DNA from: Lachnospiraceae bacterium
Lineage (GTDB): Bacteria > Bacillota > Clostridia > Lachnospirales > Lachnospiraceae
Length of the DNA: 55,045 nt
Direction: 5' to 3'
Assembly: GCA_024698885.1 (NCBI GenBank)
Contig: JAILQQ010000153.1
Span: forward strand, 1 to 55,045
Each line of letters begins with the position of its first letter. Position 1 is the first letter of the stretch. Under the pieces are notes generated by a model. It was not told the origin of the DNA. It did not search any database and saw only the letters and a list, made by a program, of their open reading frames with translations. Positions 1 to 8,753 of this stretch are shown here, piece after piece. A program made the position numbers and the translations under genes.

Positions 1-15
1 CTTTTAACACTTTTT

Positions 16-24
16 TGCTATAAT
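16..24 (+). promoter_or_regulatory. Possible extended -10 promoter element
   Basis: A TATAAT hexamer at 19-24 is preceded by TG at 16-17, giving an extended -10. Any -35 would lie at or beyond the window edge. It could drive the GH120-type gene starting at 244, leaving a leader of about 210 bases that contains a repeat copy in antisense orientation. Confidence 0.35.
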
Positions 25-79
25 AGAGGAAAAGTGACTAAAATATGGGCGGTTTTATTGCCACTTGTATACATTTTGC

Positions 80-210
80 ACAGTTGCACCGACTTGCTTT
101 GCAAGTCGTGTGCTTGGGCATGAACAGGTTCATGCCGATTCGGTCAGGTTTCCTGACCGAATCATTTCCGCACTGCACCGACTTGCTTTGCAAGTCGTGT
201 GCTTGGGCAC
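80..210 (-). repeat. Dispersed hairpin element, modules C-B-A-C read on plus (element orientation minus)
   Basis: Four inverted repeats follow one another: C at 91-107 (GACTTGC/GCAAGTC, loop TTT), B at 117-136 (GGCATGAAC/GTTCATGCC), A at 138-162 (11-bp arms, loop TTT) and a second C at 180-196. The same modules recur at least nine more times in this window. Here the element lies in reverse orientation in the leader of the first gene. Confidence 0.85.
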
Positions 211-243
211 CAGTAAAAAGAAAGGAGAGTCGAGTAAGAAGGT

Positions 244-2238
244 ATGAAGATTTATGTGGACGCATCGGCAAGATGCGACGGGGACGGCTCGGAAGCGAGA
301 CCGTTTAAGAGGATCAACGAAGCGGCAAAGATCGCGCAGGCCGGAGACGAGGTGCTGGTAAAGCCCGGTCTCTACAGAGAGTATGTGAATCCGCTTAACG
401 GCGGGACAAAGGAAAACCGGATCGTCTACCGGTCCGTGGAGCCTTTAAAGGCTGTTATTTCCGGCGCGGAAGAGGTGAAGGACTGGAAGAACTACAAGGG
501 CGACGTCTGGGTGACCCGGATCAACAACGGGGTCTTCAACGATTACAATCCATATACGACGCTTGTTTACGGCGACTGGTATTTTGCGAAGGACGAGAGG
601 CATACGGGCTGCGTTTATCTGAATGACAAGGCCATGTATGAGGCGGATTCGTTAGAGGCCTGCGAAAAGGCCGAGATTTATACGCCCTCCTGGGAGCAGG
701 AATGGTCGGTATACAAGTGGTATGCCAGACAGGAAGGCGATGAGACGGTGATCTACGCCAATTTCCGCGGAAAGGATCCTACGAAGGAAAAGGTTGAGAT
801 CAACGTCAGAAGAGAGTGCTTCATGCCGCAGAAGGAGCATGTGAACTATATTACGTTCAGCGGCTTCTTTGTTGAGAAGGCAGCGACGACCTGGGCGCCT
901 CCCGCAGCCTACCAGGACGGCATGGTGGGTCCTCACTGGGCCCTCGGCTGGATCATCGAGGACTGTGAGATCACAAACAGCAAATGCTGCGGGATCTCTC
1001 TCGGGAAATATTATGACGAGGAAAACGACCACTATTTCACGACAAAGCATGTCAAGAGTCCCACGCAGATGGAACGGGACGCGGTCTGCCGCGGGCAGTA
1101 TCACGGCTGGCTGAAGGAGGAGATCGGCTCCCATATCGTGAGAAGATGTAATATCCATGATTGCCAGCAGACGGGTATCGTCGGCCGGATGGGCTGCGTT
1201 TTCTCCACCATCGAGGATAACCATATCCATCATATCAATAATATGATGGAGCTCGGCGGCGCGGAGATCTCCGGCATTAAGCTGCATGCCGCGATCGACG
1301 TTCTGATCAGACGGAACCATATCCATCACTGCACCATGGGCGTCTGGCTCGACTGGCAGTCACAGGGCGCGCGGATCTCCCAGAACCTGCTGCACGACAA
1401 TGATGTACCCGAGGGCAGCACCAAGCTCGAGGGCGGCATGGAAAGCCAGGATATCTTTATCGAAGTGGGCCACGGACCGACCCTGATCGACAATAACCTT
1501 CTGCTTTCGCGTTATTCCCTGCGCGTGGCGACGGAGGGCCTCGGCATCGTCCACAACCTGATCCTCGGCTCCTTTACGGCGGTAGGCGTGGGAACGGACA
1601 TGGAGGTGGACGGCAGGAGCCAGCGCCGCTATACGCCTTACCATATCCGCCACAGGACGGAGGTCGCCGGCATGATGACGATCCTTCACGGAGACAACAG
1701 GATCTACAATAATATCTTCGTGCAGTACTATCCGGTCAATAATGAGGAGAGCAAGGAATCCGTCTATCATCAGGTCGTCGGCACTCATGTCTGGGACGAG
1801 TATCCGACCTATGACGAGTGGATCAAAAACTTTGAGCTGGATAACCCGAAACCGGATATGCGCAAGATGGCCGTATGGCATTTCGACCATCTGCCGGTAT
1901 GGATCAACGGCAATGCGTATCTGATGGGCGCAAAAGCGTGGAAGAACGAGGACAAAAAATTCCAGGATGACGACAGCAAGATTTCGGTCAAGCTGATTGA
2001 CGAAAACGGCTGCTGCAGGCTGGAGACGGATCTCTACGATAAGATCGGCGATTTCACTGACGGAATCATCACGAGCGATATCATGGGCAAGGCCTTTGAA
2101 CCGGAACAGAGATTTGAGGAACGGGACGGTTCGGATATTATCTTTAACGTGGATTACCTTGGCAATCACCGCGGAATTACTGCAATACCGGGGCCTTTCG
2201 CGGACGCCGGCGAGTTAACGAAATTATTGTGGAAGTGA
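244..2238 (+). CDS. GH120-type beta-xylosidase (right-handed beta-helix)
   Basis: The 664-residue protein has no signal peptide, so it should act in the cytoplasm. The start MKIYVDASARCDGDG and the repeated short beta-rungs suit a parallel beta-helix. Its layout matches, from memory, the GH120 beta-xylosidase XylC of Thermoanaerobacterium saccharolyticum (638 residues): shared stretches include EINVRRECF (about 186), TWAPPAAYQDGMVGP (216) and GWIIED (235). The two catalytic carboxylates of that enzyme fall in WLDW and VEVSHGP; the counterparts here are D370 in GVWLDWQSQG and E407 in IFIEVGHGP. The neighbouring sugar ABC genes fit import of xylo-oligosaccharides followed by intracellular trimming. 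The ATG at 244 follows a GGAGAG site about 15 bases upstream. Family assignment is fairly firm; the exact substrate is inferred. Confidence 0.82.
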   Translation: MKIYVDASARCDGDGSEARPFKRINEAAKIAQAGDEVLVKPGLYREYVNPLNGGTKENRIVYRSVEPLKAVISGAEEVKDWKNYKGDVWVTRINNGVFNDYNPYTTLVYGDWYFAKDERHTGCVYLNDKAMYEADSLEACEKAEIYTPSWEQEWSVYKWYARQEGDETVIYANFRGKDPTKEKVEINVRRECFMPQKEHVNYITFSGFFVEKAATTWAPPAAYQDGMVGPHWALGWIIEDCEITNSKCCGISLGKYYDEENDHYFTTKHVKSPTQMERDAVCRGQYHGWLKEEIGSHIVRRCNIHDCQQTGIVGRMGCVFSTIEDNHIHHINNMMELGGAEISGIKLHAAIDVLIRRNHIHHCTMGVWLDWQSQGARISQNLLHDNDVPEGSTKLEGGMESQDIFIEVGHGPTLIDNNLLLSRYSLRVATEGLGIVHNLILGSFTAVGVGTDMEVDGRSQRRYTPYHIRHRTEVAGMMTILHGDNRIYNNIFVQYYPVNNEESKESVYHQVVGTHVWDEYPTYDEWIKNFELDNPKPDMRKMAVWHFDHLPVWINGNAYLMGAKAWKNEDKKFQDDDSKISVKLIDENGCCRLETDLYDKIGDFTDGIITSDIMGKAFEPEQRFEERDGSDIIFNVDYLGNHRGITAIPGPFADAGELTKLLWK

Positions 2239-2260
2239 TCGCTAAATAGCAATAATTGTA

Positions 2261-2289
2261 TTGCGGAGCTTTCACAATAGTGATAGAAT
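2261..2289 (+). promoter_or_regulatory. Sigma-A-type promoter for the sugar ABC operon
   Basis: TTGCGG (2261-2266), a 17-base spacer and TAGAAT (2284-2289) with TG at 2281-2282 form an extended -10 promoter. It lies about 100 bases before the binding-protein start. The leader also contains a weak hairpin with arms near 2342-2349 and 2355-2362. Confidence 0.5.
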
Positions 2290-2388
2290 GAACAAAAAAG
2301 TACAAGATGTTGCGCGGAAAATAGACATTCTGCACAACAAAACCGGGCGGGGGTCGTCCGGTTGCAAAATTTGGAAGGAGGATTTGTA

Positions 2389-3813
2389 ATGAAAAAGAAG
2401 TTTTGGGCAGTTACTCTGGGTCTGGCCATGACGGCAGCTTCTCTTGCGGGCTGTGCGGGAGCGGCGCCGGCAGACGGCGGAGCGGCACCGGCGGAACCGG
2501 CAGCAGCGGAAGCTACGGAAGCAGCGGCTGAGACCGGCGGCGCAAAGGCAACGGATGGGAAGAATCTCCCTGAGCTCACAACGGAGGATATGACGATCGT
2601 TCTGTGGGATATCGCGACAGAGGATCCTACGAAGACCATTCAGGAAGGTGCTGTTGCCAGATTTATGGCGGATTATCCGAATATTCATGTTGAGCAGGTT
2701 CATCAGCAGAACGATAACTACAAGCAGCAGCTTGTTGTGGCGATGAGCTCCGGTCAGTGCCCGGATATGTATATCTCCTGGGGCGGCGGCCCGATGGCTG
2801 AGTATCACAATTCCGGCTTCGCGGATGATATCACGGATTTATACAATACCTATGATCATCCCGATTTCATCGAAGCGGCGATCGCACAGGGCTCCTACAA
2901 GGGCCAGATCTTAGGTATCCCCTTCGGCGGAATGTCCGGCTGTGACGTATTCTACAACAAGACCATCTTCGCGGAGCAGGGTATCGAAGTACCCCAGACG
3001 CTTGACGAGCTGGAAGCAGCCTGCGAAAAGCTGAAGGCAGCAGGCTATACCCCGTTCTCACTGGCAAACGGCTCCAAGTGGACCGGCTCCATGTATTATA
3101 TGTACCTGGTAGCGCGTCATTCCGGAAATGATGAGTTCGATGCGGCTTATACGCAGGAGAACGGCGGATCCTTTACTTCGGATGCCTTCATCTTTGCCGG
3201 CGACAAGATCCAGGATTGGGTAAAGAAGGGTTACTTCCCTGAGGGAACCAACTCCATGACCACTGATGACGGTCAGGACAGACAGTTATTGTATGACGGA
3301 AGCTGCGCTATGATGCTTCACGGTTCATGGCAGGCAAGAAGCATGGCTGCCGATAACCAGGAATGGTACGACGAGAACATCGGCGTATTCCGCTGGCCGG
3401 TAGATACCGAGGCTGAAGCCAAGGGTGTTCCGCAGAACGTAGAGGTTGGTACCGCGATCGGTAACTGCTTCAACTTCAATGCACAGGGCGATCAGGATAA
3501 GCTGAACGCGATGTATGTACTGGCTACCCAGTATTACAATGATGATACCTACAACGAGGAGCAGATGGCCTCCAACACGATCCCTTCGATCAACGGCTTC
3601 GAGAAGCTCGTGACCGAGCCGAACATGAAGATCATCACCGATGTATTCTTCGATGCTTCCAACGTACAGCTCTGGTATGATCAGTACCTGCCGGCTTCCG
3701 TAACGGAAGTTCATAAGGACAGCATGACCGCTCTGTTTGGTCTCGAGAAGACGGCCAAGGAGATCGGCGAGGATCAGGATGCAGCCATGAAGGCAGCATT
3801 AGCTGAACAGTAA
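2389..3813 (+). CDS. Sugar ABC transporter, substrate-binding lipoprotein (family 1)
   Basis: The protein (474 residues) is the extracellular solute receptor of a carbohydrate ABC importer. It starts with a lipoprotein signal (MKKKFWAVTLGL...LAGC), with Cys22 as the lipidation site, followed by an Ala/Glu/Pro-rich linker. The mature part has the family-1 binding-protein look: TIVLWDIATEDPTK, an FYNKTIF segment, and a late region with aromatic residues (QLWYDQYLPAS). The ATG at 2389 sits 7 bases after GGAGG, so an upstream TTG at 2362 is not needed. Two permease genes follow after a stem-loop, and no ATPase gene is present, so a shared MsmX-like ATPase elsewhere is likely. The GH120 neighbour points to xylo-oligosaccharides; that substrate is inferred. 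Confidence 0.88.
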   Translation: MKKKFWAVTLGLAMTAASLAGCAGAAPADGGAAPAEPAAAEATEAAAETGGAKATDGKNLPELTTEDMTIVLWDIATEDPTKTIQEGAVARFMADYPNIHVEQVHQQNDNYKQQLVVAMSSGQCPDMYISWGGGPMAEYHNSGFADDITDLYNTYDHPDFIEAAIAQGSYKGQILGIPFGGMSGCDVFYNKTIFAEQGIEVPQTLDELEAACEKLKAAGYTPFSLANGSKWTGSMYYMYLVARHSGNDEFDAAYTQENGGSFTSDAFIFAGDKIQDWVKKGYFPEGTNSMTTDDGQDRQLLYDGSCAMMLHGSWQARSMAADNQEWYDENIGVFRWPVDTEAEAKGVPQNVEVGTAIGNCFNFNAQGDQDKLNAMYVLATQYYNDDTYNEEQMASNTIPSINGFEKLVTEPNMKIITDVFFDASNVQLWYDQYLPASVTEVHKDSMTALFGLEKTAKEIGEDQDAAMKAALAEQ

Positions 3814-3864
3814 AACGCACAATAAAACGTACACATTATACCGAATGATTCCGGTGTATTTCCT

Positions 3865-3896
3865 GCCCGCAGGCTCCGGCCTGCGGGCTGGTTTTA
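3865..3896 (+). terminator. Stem-loop between binding protein and permeases
   Basis: GCCCGCAGG (3865-3873) and CCTGCGGGC (3880-3888) form a perfect 9-bp stem with a 6-base loop, followed by TGGTTTT. This is a leaky terminator or 3' stabiliser. Such a structure would allow more binding protein than permease from one transcript. Confidence 0.7.
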
Positions 3897-3926
3897 TAAA
3901 AACAATTGGTGAGGAAAGGAGAATTT

Positions 3927-4838
3927 ATGGGACGAAGTAAAAAAAGCGGTCTGGCAAAGACCCGGGCAAAGAGTATAGCGCTTGCCGCTACGGTATTTCT
4001 GATCCCGGCACTCCTGCTGATCGCTGTTTACATCATCTATCCTATTATCGATACCTTTTTGATCAGCGGCTATAAGTGGAACGGTATTTCCTCGAACCGT
4101 ACTTTCATCGGTCTGGAGAACTGGATGAACCTGATCAAGGACAAGCTGTTCTGGTCGGCCTTTGGCCATAACCTGGTCGTCATGGTGTTTTCAATCCTGC
4201 TCCAGATCCCGATCGGCATGATGCTTGCGACCTTTTTGGACGCGGGCGGGAAAAAGTTCAATCTGTTTAAAACGATATGGTTCCTGCCGTATCTGATGAG
4301 TTCTGTTGCCATCGCTTTTCTGTTTACGTATGCTCTGGCGACAAACGGCGGACTCTTTTCCGCGCTTGGGACTCTGATCAAGGGCCAGAAGGTCACGGTG
4401 GACCTGCTCGGGAAATCACCGAACGCGCTGTTTGCGGTGATCGGTGTTATGGCGTGGCAGTTCACTCCCTTTTATATGGTGTATTTCATCGCGGGCTACG
4501 GCAATATCGATACGACCGTATATGAAGCGGCGGTCATTGACGGCGCGACGAGAGTTGACTATATCCGGTATATTGCCATACCCCTTTTGGGACCTATTTT
4601 CAAGACGGCCTGTACGATGTCCCTGATCGGATCTCTCCGGTATTTCGACCTGATCTGGAATATGACCCAGGGCGGACCGGTAGGGTCCACGGAGCTGATG
4701 GCGACCTATATGTACAAGCTTTCGTTCCAGCAGTTTAACATGGGCTACGGCTCCTGCGTCGCGGCCGGCATGTTTATTCTGATCACGGTGATAGCACTTC
4801 TGTTCCAGAAAGTATTTGTTGTAAAGGAGGATTACTGA
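3927..4838 (+). CDS. Sugar ABC transporter permease (MalF/UgpA type)
   Basis: This 303-residue membrane protein forms one half of the importer channel. Hydrophobic segments begin near residues 22, 75, 110, 160, 208 and 268, fitting six membrane helices. The cytoplasmic EAA loop, which contacts the ATPase, is visible as EAAVIDGATRVDYIRYIAIP (about 205). ATG 3927 is preceded by AGGAAAGGAG with good spacing; the upstream TTG at 3906 has no such support. The next permease starts 1 base after its stop, and both share the operon with the binding protein. Confidence 0.88.
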   Translation: MGRSKKSGLAKTRAKSIALAATVFLIPALLLIAVYIIYPIIDTFLISGYKWNGISSNRTFIGLENWMNLIKDKLFWSAFGHNLVVMVFSILLQIPIGMMLATFLDAGGKKFNLFKTIWFLPYLMSSVAIAFLFTYALATNGGLFSALGTLIKGQKVTVDLLGKSPNALFAVIGVMAWQFTPFYMVYFIAGYGNIDTTVYEAAVIDGATRVDYIRYIAIPLLGPIFKTACTMSLIGSLRYFDLIWNMTQGGPVGSTELMATYMYKLSFQQFNMGYGSCVAAGMFILITVIALLFQKVFVVKEDY

Positions 4839-4839
4839 T

Positions 4840-5700
4840 ATGAAGGAGCGCGAAGTCGATTACGCGAAGGAAAAAAGAAAATCCATAATAGCCTGGGCCT
4901 TTGCGATATTTTTCGCGGTGGTCTGGCTGGTCATTACGCTGACGCCCTTTGCCTTCATGGTGATGAATTCCTTCCGGAAACAGTTTGATATGCTGGCACA
5001 GGGTGTATTTCATCTGCCGGATCCCTGGTATTTTGCAAACTACACAGAGGTCGTGGAAAACGGCTTCTTCGGTTATTTCTTCCGCAGCGTGATCGTGGTG
5101 GCGGTCTGTCTGGTCCTGATGCTGATCATCTCGTCCTTTGCCGCGTATCCGCTTTCGAGAATGCAGTTTAAGCTGCGCGGGCTGATCTATGCGGGGATCG
5201 TAGCCATGATGTCCGTGCCGATGCACGTAACGCTGATCCCGATCTTCAAGATGACGACGGATATCGGGCTGTATGACTCCCTGGGCGCACTGGTCGGTCC
5301 CTACGTGACCTTTGCCCTGCCGATGTCTGTCTTTATCCTGACGGCCTTCATGATGACGATCCCGAAGGAGATAGAGGAATCCGCGGAGATCGACGGCTGT
5401 AACCGTTTCAATAACTTTTTTACGATGATACTGCCGTTATCCAAATCGGGTCTTTCGACGCTTGCGATCTATAACGGCGTATCCATGTGGAATGAATTCG
5501 CCTTCGCGAATACCCTGCTGCAGACGCCGTCCCATAAAACCCTGCCGCTTGCCCTCGGCCAGTTCAAGGGAGAGCATTCCCTGGATATCCCTATGATCCT
5601 CGCGGTGCTGACGCTTTCGGTGCTGCCGATGATCATTCTGTTCATTGTTTTCCAGGATAAGTTGGTAAAGGGTATGATGGCCGGCGCGGTTAAGGGTTAG
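4840..5700 (+). CDS. Sugar ABC transporter permease (MalG/UgpE type)
   Basis: The 286-residue product is the second channel subunit. It has a short charged N-terminus (MKEREVDYAKEKRK), a first membrane helix near residue 18, and the typical periplasmic start of this family, with LPDPWYFANYTEV near 60. The EAA loop reads EIEESAEIDGCNRFNNFF (about 178), and the C-terminus ends QDKLVKGMMAGAVKG, which is characteristic of the family. A GGAGG lies 8 bases upstream of the ATG. It is co-transcribed with the gene before it; surE follows after 23 bases. Confidence 0.9.
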   Translation: MKEREVDYAKEKRKSIIAWAFAIFFAVVWLVITLTPFAFMVMNSFRKQFDMLAQGVFHLPDPWYFANYTEVVENGFFGYFFRSVIVVAVCLVLMLIISSFAAYPLSRMQFKLRGLIYAGIVAMMSVPMHVTLIPIFKMTTDIGLYDSLGALVGPYVTFALPMSVFILTAFMMTIPKEIEESAEIDGCNRFNNFFTMILPLSKSGLSTLAIYNGVSMWNEFAFANTLLQTPSHKTLPLALGQFKGEHSLDIPMILAVLTLSVLPMIILFIVFQDKLVKGMMAGAVKG

Positions 5701-5723
5701 ACAGGTTCGTGCGGAGGAGGACC

Positions 5724-6440
5724 ATGAGAAATATACTGATCACCAACGATGACGGGATCGAGGCTGACGGCATTGCCAGACTGGCGGAATGCGCGAAGGC
5801 CTTCGGAGAGGTCTGGGTAGTCGCACCGAAGGACCAGAACAGCGCGCTGTCCCACAGCATCACCCTGCACCGTCCGCTCACCTTCCGTCCGCACTCCTTT
5901 CCGGTGCAGGGCGTGCATGCCTTTTCCGTAGACGGAACGCCCGCGGACTGCGTCAGGGTGGGAAGCCTGAGCATTATGCCAAAGAAGCCGGACGCCGTTT
6001 TTTCCGGGATCAATTACGGCTACAATATTGCTACGGATATTCAGTATTCCGCCACGGCCGGAGCTGCCTTTGAGGGGGTCTTTCAGGGATACCCCGCCAT
6101 CGCTTTTTCGGAGAACGCGGGAAAATGCCATGAGGTAACGGACCGCTACCTCCGTGAGATCATGGAGGAGCTTTTGGAGGAGCCCTTTGTCCCGGGGGAG
6201 ATCTTAAATGTCAACTTCCCCGGCTGCGCGCTTTCGGAATGCCGGGGAATAGAGCGGGATGTGGCCGTATCCGGGATCATCTATTACGAGGATCACTATG
6301 AGGTGCTCAAAAGCTTTCCGGACGGCGGAGCGGAGGTAATGGTGGAGGGCGTTCATACGCCGCGGACGGAGGAGGGCACGGATTACGGCGCGATCCTTTC
6401 GAACCATGTTGCCATCGGCCGGGTCAGAAATATCGGGTAG
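5724..6440 (+). CDS. surE: 5'/3'-nucleotidase SurE
   Basis: SurE is a metal-dependent phosphatase that removes phosphate from nucleoside monophosphates and can act on short polyphosphate. The 238-residue protein shows the metal site NDDG (8-11), the Ser of the VAPKDQNSALSHSIT loop (about S40) and SGINYGYN (Asn near 95). ATG 5724 has GGAGGAGG 5 bases upstream, so the in-frame GTG at 5709 is unlikely to be used. Its place at the end of a sugar-transport operon is unusual and may only reflect shared transcription. The bases just before it (5701-5710) resemble the right arm of module B of the dispersed repeat. Confidence 0.9.
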   Translation: MRNILITNDDGIEADGIARLAECAKAFGEVWVVAPKDQNSALSHSITLHRPLTFRPHSFPVQGVHAFSVDGTPADCVRVGSLSIMPKKPDAVFSGINYGYNIATDIQYSATAGAAFEGVFQGYPAIAFSENAGKCHEVTDRYLREIMEELLEEPFVPGEILNVNFPGCALSECRGIERDVAVSGIIYYEDHYEVLKSFPDGGAEVMVEGVHTPRTEEGTDYGAILSNHVAIGRVRNIG

Positions 6441-6480
6441 GCTATAGCGTCATAGAATATCGGAAAGGCCAAACGCCATA

Positions 6481-6509
6481 TTGAAAACCGATTGCTTCTA
6501 TAGTATGAT
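6481..6509 (+). promoter_or_regulatory. Promoter for the HD-GYP/hybrid-kinase operon
   Basis: TTGAAA (6481-6486) and TATGAT (6504-6509) are separated by 17 bases, a near-consensus sigma-A promoter. Transcription would start near 6516, giving a leader of about 80 bases before the TTG start at 6596. Confidence 0.65.
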
Positions 6510-6532
6510 AGTAAAGATGGGGCAGTATGTTT

Positions 6533-6572
6533 TGCGTCTGATCTGACGCAGGGCAAAGACCGCGGGAGCGGT
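6533..6572 (+). other. Two hairpins in the 5' leader of the HD-GYP operon
   Basis: TGCGTC/GACGCA (6533-6538 with 6545-6550) and ACCGC/GCGGT (6559-6563 with 6568-6572, loop GGGA) form consecutive stems just before the ribosome binding site. They could modulate translation of the TTG-started gene. They do not match a known riboswitch that I can confirm. Confidence 0.4.
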
Positions 6573-6595
6573 ACCGGGGAAAAGGGGCGTTTGGC

Positions 6596-8743
6596 TTGAA
6601 GAAAAAGGCATTTGGGAATATCGATAAGCAAAGTCTGCGGCGGGCTGTCTATGTGATCATCAGCATTGCCGTCAATGTTCTGCTGTCATTTGTCATCAGC
6701 CATTTCAATATCCCGTTGTATCTGGATGCGATGGGTACTATTTTTGCCGCCGCACTCGGCGGCCTCCTACCGGGTATTATGACTGCTGTGGCGACTAATG
6801 TGCTCTGCAGCTTTTTTAATCCCTTCTCGATCTACTACACGCTGATCAATCTTCTGATCGCGATCATCACGTCTTATTTTGTCAGACGTAAATTTTACCG
6901 GAGAAAAAAGAATATCCTGCTTTATCTCCTGGCTCTTGGCGTGATACCGGGCGCCCTCGGCATGATATTTCAATGGGTGCTGCTCGGTGGACCGCAGTTT
7001 CCGGAGATCGCTGCCTTATCGGGCCGGCCGGGCCAGGCGAGCTTTTTGTTTTTTATCAATGCCCTTCTGTTAAATATCCTTTTAAACATTGCCGATAAAG
7101 GGTTCTCCGCTGCCCTTGCCGTTTTGGCGCTTCACTTTATTCCCGAGGAAACGAAGACAGGGGTCAGAAACAGCGCCTGGCGGCAGAAACCGCTTTCCGA
7201 GGAGGAGCTTAAGGAGCTGAACAAAAGGTCCCGGGCGGGCGGAAGATCTCTGGGCAAGAGACTGTCGGGCATGGTGATCCTGTCCTCGGTGGCGCTTGCG
7301 GGCGCCATGGCCTTTATCAGCCTGCATCTGTACTTTGACAGACTGAAGGAGGAGTACGGTGATAACGCGCGTAACGCGGCGCAGTTTGCCGTAAGCGTCG
7401 TGAACGCCGACCGTATAAACGAGTACTTAAAGAGCGGGAAAGCCATGAAGGATTACACGGATCCGGAATTTATCCGGACAGAGGAGCTGTTGCGCGCCTA
7501 CCAGAGCAATTTGAAGGGTATCGAATATATCTATGTGTATCAGATCCGGGAGGACGGCTGCCACACCGTATTTAATACGGATGATGCCGTATGGGAAAAA
7601 GCGAGAGTCGGGGAGTTAGTCCCCTTTGACGAATCCTTCGAGGAGTATATTCCCGGACTCTTACGCGGCGAAGAAATGGATGTGCTCGAAAACGACGATA
7701 CCTTCGGTTATTTCCTGACGGCCTACGAGCCCATTTACGATTCGGCGGGACAGTGTGTTGCCTATGCGGGTGCCGACGCTTCCTTTTCCTATATGGAGGA
7801 GTATATGAGAAGCTTTCTTTTCCGGGTGATCCTGATCTTTTCGGGCTTCTTTATCCTGACGCTCGCCTACGGTATCTGGATGTCCGGCTATTTTCTGATC
7901 TATCCGATCAACAGCATGGTCTCCTGCGTCGAGGATTTTATCGCGGTCGAAGAGAGCCAGGAAAAGCTGGACAGAGGCGTCAGGAACCTCAGGAAGTTAA
8001 ATATCAGTACCGGGGATGAGGTGGAGAGACTCTATCAGGCGATCTGCCTGATGGCGTCAGAGACGGCGGAGCGGATGCGCAGTATCCGCTATTTCGCGGA
8101 CGCCACCGCGCAGATGCAGAACGGACTGATCATTACGATGGCGGATCTCGTGGAAAACCGGGATTCCGATACCGGCGCCCATGTCCAGAAGACGGCGGCC
8201 TATGTGAAGATCATTCTGGAGGGCCTGAAGGCAAAGGGCTATTATGCCGGGAAGCTGACGCCCAAATTCATGGCGGAGGCCGTGATGTCGGCACCGCTGC
8301 ATGACGTGGGAAAGATCAATATTCCGGATGCGGTATTGAACAAGCCCGGCAAGCTTAACGAGAAGGAATTTGAGATCATGAAGACCCATACCACCGCGGG
8401 CAAGGAGATCATTGAGAGAGCCATCGACAGGGTCAAGGGCGAGAACTATCTGAAGGAGGCCAGAAACATGGCCGCTTATCACCATGAACGCTGGGATGGA
8501 AAGGGCTACCCGGAGGGACTGCACGGCGAGGTGATCCCGCTGTCGGCCCGGGTGATGGCAGTGGCCGATGTGTTTGACGCGCTGGCTTCGCCCCGGGTCT
8601 ACAAACCGGCATTTTCTGTTGAGAAGGCGATCCAGATCATCCGCGACGGTGCCGGGACCCAGTTTGATCCCAAATGCGTGGAGGTATTCCTCGAGAATCT
8701 GCCGGAGGTCAGGCAGGTGCTGAAGAAATATCAGAGTTATTAG
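6596..8743 (+). CDS. Membrane sensor with HD-GYP cyclic-di-GMP phosphodiesterase domain
   Basis: The 715-residue protein carries about five N-terminal membrane helices (residues 18-190), then a helix near 222 and an extracellular Cache-like sensor (about 245-400) ending in another helix near 410. After a linker comes an HD-GYP domain, about 515-710. It keeps HDVGKINIP (H569, D570), the HHERWDGKGYP segment near 630 and a late AVADVFDALASPRVY, so cyclic-di-GMP hydrolysis is expected. The start is TTG at 6596, behind a purine-rich AAAAGGGG site; the next Met is far inside. The N-terminal helices resemble small-molecule transporter S components, but that is only an impression. It leads a five-gene operon. 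Confidence 0.82.
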   Translation: MKKKAFGNIDKQSLRRAVYVIISIAVNVLLSFVISHFNIPLYLDAMGTIFAAALGGLLPGIMTAVATNVLCSFFNPFSIYYTLINLLIAIITSYFVRRKFYRRKKNILLYLLALGVIPGALGMIFQWVLLGGPQFPEIAALSGRPGQASFLFFINALLLNILLNIADKGFSAALAVLALHFIPEETKTGVRNSAWRQKPLSEEELKELNKRSRAGGRSLGKRLSGMVILSSVALAGAMAFISLHLYFDRLKEEYGDNARNAAQFAVSVVNADRINEYLKSGKAMKDYTDPEFIRTEELLRAYQSNLKGIEYIYVYQIREDGCHTVFNTDDAVWEKARVGELVPFDESFEEYIPGLLRGEEMDVLENDDTFGYFLTAYEPIYDSAGQCVAYAGADASFSYMEEYMRSFLFRVILIFSGFFILTLAYGIWMSGYFLIYPINSMVSCVEDFIAVEESQEKLDRGVRNLRKLNISTGDEVERLYQAICLMASETAERMRSIRYFADATAQMQNGLIITMADLVENRDSDTGAHVQKTAAYVKIILEGLKAKGYYAGKLTPKFMAEAVMSAPLHDVGKINIPDAVLNKPGKLNEKEFEIMKTHTTAGKEIIERAIDRVKGENYLKEARNMAAYHHERWDGKGYPEGLHGEVIPLSARVMAVADVFDALASPRVYKPAFSVEKAIQIIRDGAGTQFDPKCVEVFLENLPEVRQVLKKYQSY

Positions 8744-8753
8744 GGGAGCACGT

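Noticed and set aside
652-1329. Long open frames on the strand opposite the GH120 gene (also 1360-2169).
   Set aside because: They lie fully inside a well-supported gene, have no ribosome binding site and show no domain-like pattern; they reflect GC-rich codon structure. The same holds for the opposite-strand frames at 8766-9698, 10242-10985, 35281-36096 and 49177-50106.
6516-6595. Possible cyclic-di-GMP (GEMM) riboswitch before the HD-GYP gene, because of ACGCAGGGCAAAG.
   Set aside because: Only this short text resembles the GEMM consensus. The second stem, the GNRA-type contact and the downstream GGGACGCAAAGCC part are missing and the leader is too short, so I list only two hairpins.
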